Source: Palsa-504 sp050011155
GTDB lineage: Bacteria > Actinomycetota > Actinomycetes > Streptosporangiales > Streptosporangiaceae
Length of the DNA: 64,000 nt
Direction: 5' to 3'
NCBI GenBank assembly: GCA_050011155.1
Contig: JBEKJP010000003.1
Location: 56,029 to 120,028, forward strand
Below, in pieces: positions 58,327 through 64,000 of the stretch. A program made the translations under genes and the position numbers. The first letter of the stretch is position 1. Each line of letters begins with the position of its first letter. The notes below the pieces were generated by a model. It saw nothing but the letters and a program-made list of their open reading frames with translations. It was not told the origin of the DNA and did no database searches.

Positions 58327-58815
58327 CCGCCACGTCTTGTTGACCTTCGCTTTGATCCTGATCGTCCCTCGTGGCCATCCTTTGATCCATGATTCCTAAC
58401 CGCATCACACGTAGGGCGCGACGGGAGGCGAGGAACCACTAGGCCAGGGTCTTCTCCGCCGCTAGCGACATGCACCCCCGTGCATAATTATGCGGTTGCG
58501 CAACATCCGCTATTCGCAGAAGGGTGAGACCTCATAGCCCGGCGAGCCGAGCTCGCTCGTATGCCCGCGTTCTGGTAGCCGCGCTGAACCGTTCCGTCAG
58601 CTCAGTCGGCATCCAACCGTGGTCGTCACCTCACGGATGGCGCCATAGCGCTTGGTTCCGGAGCGGATCGCGGCGATGCCCTGGTCTCGTTCCGGCCCCG
58701 GCCTCCCTAGTTCCATGGGGTATGGCTGGCATTGCGATGTTCATGCCGGGCGGATGGAGGCCGTCGTGGGCGCCGGGGACTGGAGGGTGATCTGCGCGGG
58801 AGCGAGCCGGCGAGC
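58327..58815. promoter_or_regulatory. Gap holding the likely promoter of the NTPase operon
   Basis: This 489-bp stretch lies between the NTPase operon and the upstream gene on the same strand. It contains a perfect 12-bp AT-rich palindrome and no supported coding sequence. Confidence 0.5.
58482..58493. promoter_or_regulatory. Perfect palindrome, operator candidate
   Basis: GCATAATTATGC is its own reverse complement and sits about 155 bp upstream of the first NTPase gene, in otherwise GC-rich DNA. Confidence 0.45.
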
Positions 58816-60627
58816 CTACGCCTGTGCGGGGCCGGGCAGCCCCGGTGTGATCCGCTTGTCTATGTAGTTGAGCCCGAACCCGGCCGGCATGTCGTCGCCC
58901 ATGGTGCGGAAGATGGCGGCGAGCGCCATCTCGTAGCTGACCCCCACCGGGGTCAGCAGCTCGGTTGGCTCTTCCCGGCCAGAGACCGGCACGTGCGAGG
59001 GGGTCAGCCACGCGTCCCAGGTGCCGTCGGCCAAGCGGTGCAGTGCGGCGAAATACGCCTCGCCTCCCATCACCCAGCACAGGTCCACCTCGGCGTTCTT
59101 CTGCACGGTCAGCTCCGGGTTCATGCGCTCGCCCGCTGGGCATGTCGTCCACTCGCTGACTGACCGGTGCTCGTCGGCCGACTGGATCAGTGCGGCCAGG
59201 CTGGTGCCGTCACCAACGACCGCTAGCCGGGCTCCGTCGCGGCTGTTGATGCCTCCGGTCTGACCGCTATCGCGCAGCTGCATGCCAGGGACGCCAAAGG
59301 TGCGCCCCGAATGCATGCTGCGGATCAGGTCACGCTCGTATGAAATGGGGAGCCTGGACTCCGGTGGCGCCCACAGCTCGGGGGACGGCACGAACGACGC
59401 CGGGTACGGGGGCGGGTCCGGCTGCTCCCCGGCGTAGACCGTCGCGAAGTCCGCCGGCATCGCGGCGCCCATGGCCCGGAAGACGGCGGCGACGGCCATC
59501 TCATAACTGACACCGTTGCGGGTCACTCTCACTCCTGCCGCCGCACCGCCCGGGGCCGCGGGGCGCAGCCATGCGTCCCATACGTTGTAGTCGAGGCGGC
59601 GGAGCACGGCGAAGGTCCGCCCGGCCGACTGCAGGCGGACCTCGGCGGGCGTCCACGCGGCTTGCCCGGTCCCCTTGCCCGCACCGGATGTCTCCCACTC
59701 GCAATGCAGCCGGTGCTCATCGGCCATCCGCATCAGCGTGGCCACGCTGTCGCCGTCCCGGATCATGCCCACGATGTCCCCGTCGTCGCTGAAGACGCCG
59801 CCGGTCTTGCCGCCGCACTGCAGTGCCATCCCGGAGTTGAACCAGTCAGCCCAGCGGACCATGTACCGCGAGTACGGCCCTGCAGGCGCCGTGGCTGGTA
59901 CCTGCTGCTGGCCGGGGGCCGGGACGAACAGGCCGTAAAGCGGGTCATGGACGACCGGAGGGGCCCCGAGCAGTTCCCTCATGACCCGGGACGGGTCCTC
60001 GCGGACGGGACCGGGGTCGGCCCCGAGAAGGTCCGTCACGACCCAGTCGGGCGGACGCCGGGCCGGACCCGGATGCCGCTCGGCGGTCAGGGCCCACTCA
60101 CGGACCGAGGGCGGGATGTCCCGGCCGAGGTCCACGGCGATGTCGGTGTCCGGGTCCAGCGGCGGGATCTCCCGGTCACCGCGGGTGAACGCCCACCAGA
60201 ATCCCTCGCTGCCGTCATCGCCGCGCTGTGCCGCATGCACGCGGCGTATGTACTGCGGCCGCAGCGCCACCCCGAAGAACGCGGTCCCCTCGATGGTGGT
60301 CGGCGGTGCCACGACGGTTTCGCCGTCCAGGCACCAGGCCCAGGCCCACGGGGTGGGGGGCACGCCCCCGCGCCGCAGGTAGGTGGCATAGCCCTCCGCG
60401 TAGACCAGGCCCGAGTCCGCGGCCATCCGGTATGCCTCCCGGCCTGCCTGATCGGGCTGTATTCTTCTCCCGCGATCGCTGACGGCATCGGTGCCCGGCG
60501 TGAACAGCCGGCCGTACCGCATGACCGGCTCCCAGCGCCGCCAGCCATTCCACGTCAGGCACTGCGCCGCCACCGCGGCCACGGCCTTGGCCTCATCTTC
60601 GGTCACAGGGCAAGAATGGCAGACCAT
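58816..60627 (-). CDS. 603-aa protein of unknown function with tandem duplicated domain
   Basis: The N-terminal 150 residues (GLVYAEGYATYLRRGG, AWAWCLDGETVVAPPT, TAFFGVALRPQYIRRV) follow a layout that I know from small phage and actinobacterial proteins with EGYA, HAW, DG and YFGV segments. A hinge follows. Residues about 265-395 and 447-585 are two copies of one domain. Both contain ADEHR-x4-EW, a central DAWL strand, the near-identical GVSYEMAVAAVFRAMG / GVSYEMALAAIFRTMG, and DxMPAxF. No catalytic motif or membrane segment is seen. It lies between the NTPase operon and the group II intron. Confidence 0.7.
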   Translation of the reverse strand: MVCHSCPVTEDEAKAVAAVAAQCLTWNGWRRWEPVMRYGRLFTPGTDAVSDRGRRIQPDQAGREAYRMAADSGLVYAEGYATYLRRGGVPPTPWAWAWCLDGETVVAPPTTIEGTAFFGVALRPQYIRRVHAAQRGDDGSEGFWWAFTRGDREIPPLDPDTDIAVDLGRDIPPSVREWALTAERHPGPARRPPDWVVTDLLGADPGPVREDPSRVMRELLGAPPVVHDPLYGLFVPAPGQQQVPATAPAGPYSRYMVRWADWFNSGMALQCGGKTGGVFSDDGDIVGMIRDGDSVATLMRMADEHRLHCEWETSGAGKGTGQAAWTPAEVRLQSAGRTFAVLRRLDYNVWDAWLRPAAPGGAAAGVRVTRNGVSYEMAVAAVFRAMGAAMPADFATVYAGEQPDPPPYPASFVPSPELWAPPESRLPISYERDLIRSMHSGRTFGVPGMQLRDSGQTGGINSRDGARLAVVGDGTSLAALIQSADEHRSVSEWTTCPAGERMNPELTVQKNAEVDLCWVMGGEAYFAALHRLADGTWDAWLTPSHVPVSGREEPTELLTPVGVSYEMALAAIFRTMGDDMPAGFGLNYIDKRITPGLPGPAQA

Positions 60628-60734
60628 CCTTCAGTCCGCCGACCGGATCCGGCTCACCGTAACGGGCGCTGGCCGCGGAAGGAGCGCGCATCGTCCTCTG
60701 CGCGCAACTGAAGTATGAACCGGACTGGCTCGCC

Positions 60735-60955
60735 TGATCCACTGCCCGACGGCGGTGAGCCGGTCGTTCCCGGCGGCGGTGAAGACGCAGACCGCGACCG
60801 CGATCAGGCAGGCCAGCGGGGTAGATCCGCCCCTGCGGCGACCGCGGGTCGGGCAGCGCCTCCAGTCGCTGCCACGCACCAGCGGCCAGGTCCTCGCCGT
60901 CAGGACCAGACTCGACCACGCGCGCACCCAAGCGCGACAATGCCACTGCGGGCAT
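60735..60955 (-). pseudogene. Frameshifted N-terminal remnant of an ISAs1/H-repeat-type transposase
   Basis: One minus-strand frame reads RLEALPDPRSPQGRIYP and the next frame continues ACLIAVAVCVFTAAGNDRL then TAVGQWIRRAS. Together they match the DDE_Tnp_1-associated N-terminal domain of ISAs1-like transposases (LPDPRxxRGxxYPL, AxxAVxAGxxxxTAIxEW). A frameshift separates them and the catalytic part is missing. No inverted repeats were found. Confidence 0.65.
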
Positions 60956-61660
60956 GCTGCACCTCGTTCACGTAGACCTCGAAGACCTAGTGCGACATGA
61001 GGCCGCTCGTGGTGAGTGAGTCCGTCATGGGAGGTCAGCGATGCTGAAGACGTGACTCCGGGCAGTGCTGAGGCTCGTCCCCGCCCTGACGTGCGTTGCT
61101 GGGTCCTGCTCAGCCGGGTGCGGAGCTCAGGGGAAAGCCCGAGGGTCCCCGTTCCGTCCGGGGATCACAGGCGAGGGGAAGGCTGGGAGGGGTGAACGGC
61201 AGTGAACCCTTGATGATGCCTCGTGACTGAGACTCCCCGGGACGGCTGGTTGCACCGGGGTGACAGGGACCGGCCGCTGTGAGGCGGCAGGCGGCGGTCA
61301 GGGATAGGTCCTGGCCGTGAAGGCACCGCCGTCCCCGGGGTAGAGAGGGCACCCGGCCCCGGCCGCATCTCACGCGTGCGGAACATGGAAACCCCGTCAT
61401 GGTCCGGCACCTGGTGCCGGTAGGCCGATCGTAAGAGGGGCGGAATACCAGGCGGGAAAGGATGCCCAGGAAGCGAATGCCGGCGGCCGAAAGGCAGCAG
61501 GAAACCAGCGCCGTGATGCCCGGTTCTTCCGCCGGGGGCGCTGGATAACTGGCCGGATACCGGGCCTGGTGCCCGGGCGCGAAAGCGCGCTGACGTGGGC
61601 AGGTGAGCTGGTGAAGCGATGCGGTCACGATCGCCGGAACCGAAGGGCAAGTTAGACGCG

Positions 61661-63526
61661 ATGACGGGTTACAGCTTCACCACCCCGGTATGGGATGGCG
61701 GCACCTGGGTCACCCCTGCGGTGGCCGGGGTGACGGGCCGGGCCCGGATAGCGAACGGACCGGAGGACCAGCCTTCAGGCGCGCCCGCCCAGTGGGACCG
61801 GATCGACTGGCGGGCGCAAGAGGAGCAGGTACGGCGGCTGCGGCAGCGGATCTTCACGGCGGCGCAGGAGCAGGACTGGCCCAAGGTCAGGAACCTGCAG
61901 AAGCTGATGCTGCGGAGCCGGGCCTGCACGCTGGTCAGCGTGCGGCAGGTGACGCAGCGCAATGCCGGGCGCAAGACCGCCGGGATCGACGGGGAGGTCG
62001 CGCTGACTCCCGAGGCCAGGGCGCAGGTGGCGGTGCGGGTGCACCAGTCCGTCACGTCGTGGAATCCCCGCGCGGTCAGGCGCGTGTACATCCCGAAGGC
62101 ATCAAACCGCGCAAAGCTCCGCCCGCTCGGGATTCCCGTGCTGATGGACCGCTGCCACCAGCAGCGGGTCCGTCACGCGCTGGAGCCCGAGTGGGAGGCC
62201 CGGTTCGAACCCAGGTCCTACGGGTTCCGGCCGGGCCGCGGCTGCCACGACGCGATCACGGCGATCTTCACCACCTGCGCTGGCCCGCTGGCCAAGCGCG
62301 TGTGGGCGCTGGACGCAGATCTGGCCGCGGCGTTCGACCGCATCGATCATGATCATCTTCTCGCCTCTCTCGGGTCGTTCCCGGCCAGGGACCTGATCCG
62401 GGGCTGGCTGAAGGCGGGCGTGTTCGAGGCGGGCAAGGGGTTCGCGCCGACCGGGGAGGGAACTCCCCAGGGCGGCGTGATTTCACCGTGCCTCCTGAAC
62501 GTCGCGCTGCACGGGCTGGAGGAGGCCGCCGGGGTCCGTTACAAGACCTCAGGCACTCGCGCCGGGGAGATCATGCCAGGCTCCCCGATCGCGGTCAGGT
62601 ACGCCGATGACGTGGTCGTGCTCTGCCACAGCCAGGAGCAGGCCGCCCGCGTCAAGGCGCAGCTCGCGGGATGGCTGGCGCCCAGGGGCCTGGCCTTCAA
62701 CGAGGACAAGACGAAGATCGTCCGCCTCAGCGAGGGCTTTGATTTCCTGGGGTTCAACGTCCGCCGCTACCACGGCAAGCTGCTGATCAAGCCATCCAAG
62801 GCGGCCATCAGGCGACTCCGGGAACGGCTCGCGTCCGAGATGCGCACCCTGCGCGGCGGCAACGCGGCGGCGGTCATCGCCGCGCTCAACCCCGTCATCC
62901 GGGGCTGGGCGGCCTACTACCGGGGCGTGGTGTCATCCAGGCTGTTCGGCTCGCTGGACAGCTACATGTGGAAGCTGCTCTATAAATGGGCCACATGGCG
63001 CCACGACAACAAACCGAAGCACTGGATCGTCGGCCGGTACTTCGGCAAGTTCAACACGTTCAGGAACGACCGCTGGGTGTTCGGCGACCGCGACAGCGGC
63101 GCCTACCTGGTCAAGTTCTCCTGGACGGCCATCCAACGGCACGTGCTGGTCAAGGGCGCGGCATCCCCCGATGACCCCGCCCTGGCCGGATACTGGGCCG
63201 GACGGCGGAAGAAGACCAAGCCCCCGCTGGACAGGTACACCCTGCACCTGCTGTCCAGGCAGGACGGGCAGTGCCCGCTCTGCGGGGACCCCCTGCTACC
63301 CGCCGGCCAGCCACCCCAATCCCCCGAGCAGTGGGAGCGGTGGTGGCTGCATGTCACCCGCAGGGCGATAGCCTCCAGCTACCTCACCCATCACGGGAGA
63401 CCGGGCTCGCCGGGCGATGACCGCACCCGCCTTGTGCATGCCTCCTGCCAGCGCGGGCTGCAAGCCCGCCATCGCAGGAAACCGGAACAACAGCTTCAGC
63501 CCGCAACGCCCTCGCGGCTCGCTTGA
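61661..63526 (+). CDS. ltrA: Group II intron reverse transcriptase/maturase with HNH-like end
   Basis: The 621-aa protein (ATG 61661, MTGYSFTTP; ATG 61619 is open in frame) assists splicing and retrohoming. An RT0-like region (RLRQRIFTAAQEQDWPKVRN, LQKLMLRS) is followed by RT blocks including RPLGIPVLMDR, YGFRPGRGCHDA, GTPQGGVISPCLLN and the catalytic VRYADDVVVLC. Maturase domain X contains FLGFNVRR and NPVIRGWAAYYRGVV. The C-terminus is HNH-like: CPLCGDPLLP and RLVHASCQRG, where Gln replaces the usual final His, so endonuclease activity is uncertain. Confidence 0.93.
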   Translation: MTGYSFTTPVWDGGTWVTPAVAGVTGRARIANGPEDQPSGAPAQWDRIDWRAQEEQVRRLRQRIFTAAQEQDWPKVRNLQKLMLRSRACTLVSVRQVTQRNAGRKTAGIDGEVALTPEARAQVAVRVHQSVTSWNPRAVRRVYIPKASNRAKLRPLGIPVLMDRCHQQRVRHALEPEWEARFEPRSYGFRPGRGCHDAITAIFTTCAGPLAKRVWALDADLAAAFDRIDHDHLLASLGSFPARDLIRGWLKAGVFEAGKGFAPTGEGTPQGGVISPCLLNVALHGLEEAAGVRYKTSGTRAGEIMPGSPIAVRYADDVVVLCHSQEQAARVKAQLAGWLAPRGLAFNEDKTKIVRLSEGFDFLGFNVRRYHGKLLIKPSKAAIRRLRERLASEMRTLRGGNAAAVIAALNPVIRGWAAYYRGVVSSRLFGSLDSYMWKLLYKWATWRHDNKPKHWIVGRYFGKFNTFRNDRWVFGDRDSGAYLVKFSWTAIQRHVLVKGAASPDDPALAGYWAGRRKKTKPPLDRYTLHLLSRQDGQCPLCGDPLLPAGQPPQSPEQWERWWLHVTRRAIASSYLTHHGRPGSPGDDRTRLVHASCQRGLQARHRRKPEQQLQPATPSRLA

Positions 63527-63560
63527 GCCGTGTGCGGGGACCGACCCGCACGCACGGTTC
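63525..63560 (+). ncRNA. Group II intron domain V
   Basis: GAGCCGTGTGCGGGG and CCCGCACGCACGGTTC form the hairpin with the invariant AGC triad near the 5' side and an ACCGA tip. This is the catalytic core of the ribozyme and overlaps the end of the maturase gene by 2 nt. Confidence 0.88.
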
Positions 63561-63601
63561 TTAGGGGGCGGGAGCGCGGCAACGCGCTCCCGCTACCCGA
63601 C
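63561..63601 (+). ncRNA. Group II intron domain VI and 3' end
   Basis: GCGGGAGCGCG pairs with CGCGCTCCCGC around a GCAA loop. In the lower stem the A of GCTACCC is left unpaired opposite the G-rich strand and is the likely branch point. The intron ends at GAC just after. Confidence 0.7.
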
Positions 63602-64000
63602 CATGATCACGCGGCATGCCCGTACCTACAACCAGCGCAAATACCGCCCCGCCACCCCATACTGCATAAACCTGGGCAAGTCCGGAACACGCCGGAGCCC
63701 TGGGGACGTGCCCCGCTCCCATCGCGGCAGATGAGGATGGGTTCGCGTCTCCGCGGAAGCGGCTTGTGAAATAATTCACAAAGCGTTTCCGCGGAAACTA
63801 CGCCTCGAGCGCGACTGCCGGGGCCATAGTGGTCTGGACTCGATGCCCGGTCCGCGGCAGAACCGGACGTTCACCCCAACGAGCGCCGATGCATAAACAT
63901 ACGGTCCGTCAGCCGCGGGCTCGAGGACACCAGGGGCGGCCAGTTACGCCAAGCTCGTTCGATAACGCGCGCGGAGCCGCCGTTATCTGGGCATATAGCC
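63602..64000. other. Window end, 3' flank of the intron
   Basis: No supported gene is seen in these 399 bp. The strand just after the intron is the 3' target flank. An inverted repeat follows at 63751-63794. Confidence 0.5.
63751..63794. terminator. Hairpin downstream of the intron
   Basis: Arms of 22 nt (CCGCGGAAGCGGCTTGTGAA and its near complement) pair with a few G-U or mismatched positions around an AT-rich centre. It is a terminator candidate. Confidence 0.55.

Larger units (their letters stand above)
60990..63601 (+). mobile_element. Group II intron with encoded reverse transcriptase
   Basis: The 5' end fits GTGCGAC (consensus GUGYGNN) at 60990, followed by about 670 bp of structured non-coding RNA (domains I-IV). 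The maturase gene, a clear domain V (63525-63560) and domain VI with a bulged A follow, and the intron ends near CCCGAC at 63601. The length of about 2.6 kb is normal. The 5' boundary is inferred from consensus; another GTGCGGAG lies at 61119 but would leave too little of domain I. All parts for self-splicing and mobility seem present. Confidence 0.75.

Noticed and set aside
61119..61130. Alternative group II intron 5' end at GTGCGGAG
   Set aside because: It would shorten the region for domains I-IV by about 130 bp. GTGCGAC at 60990 fits the consensus better; not fully excluded.

Overview
The window is high-GC DNA from an actinobacterium, probably a filamentous one. The conserved order dapA, RNase J, ftsK, rodZ-like, rimO, pgsA, cinA, clgR is characteristic of the phylum, starts are often GTG or TTG, and many genes overlap by ATGA or GTGA. 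No rRNA or tRNA gene was seen. No species is claimed.

Region 1 (1-14600) is mostly chromosomal core. It holds the 3' end of dapA overlapping RNase J, an AraC regulator, a 2-hydroxyacid dehydrogenase, bioB, ftsK, and the rodZ-like/rimO/pgsA/cinA/clgR run. It also has two broken genes: an internally deleted TIGR03086-type protein and a disrupted GNAT acetyltransferase. A long, structured leader precedes rimO.

Region 2 (14600-23650) has an Rrf2 regulator, a large membrane protein and an amino-sugar uptake and hydrolysis locus: a NagZ-like GH3 enzyme, two ABC permeases and a lipoprotein binding protein, divergent from a ROK regulator. Region 3 (23860-33120) has an NB-ARC/TPR protein and a possible amine-catabolism locus: APC permease, copper amine oxidase, class III aminotransferase, FGGY kinase and a YciI protein. 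Region 4 (33120-43900) has gene remnants, a zeta-toxin-like protein with a damaged P-loop, and a muropeptide or amino-sugar salvage group (RpiR regulator, SIS protein, BadF/NAGK-type kinase, serine hydrolase). Two further serine hydrolases, an inverted fragment of one of them, and an ATP-grasp enzyme follow.

Region 5 (43900-53160) carries a divergent second EF-Tu, a large Orn/Lys/Arg decarboxylase whose tail overlaps an antisense TDT-transporter remnant, a transglutaminase-like pair and a SpoIIE-type phosphatase. Region 6 (53660-63600) is the accessory part. A compact leftward operon of three different P-loop NTPases (KAP; a membrane-anchored STAND-like protein with a nuclease-fold-like segment; a small AAA) lies next to a 603-aa protein of unknown function with an internal duplication, a transposase remnant and a complete-looking group II intron. 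The three-NTPase operon is the best candidate here for an undescribed, possibly defence-related, system.

The window also carries a dispersed family of long hairpin elements, the two best copies bounded by CATGATCGCG, and many in-frame 9-18 bp minisatellites.
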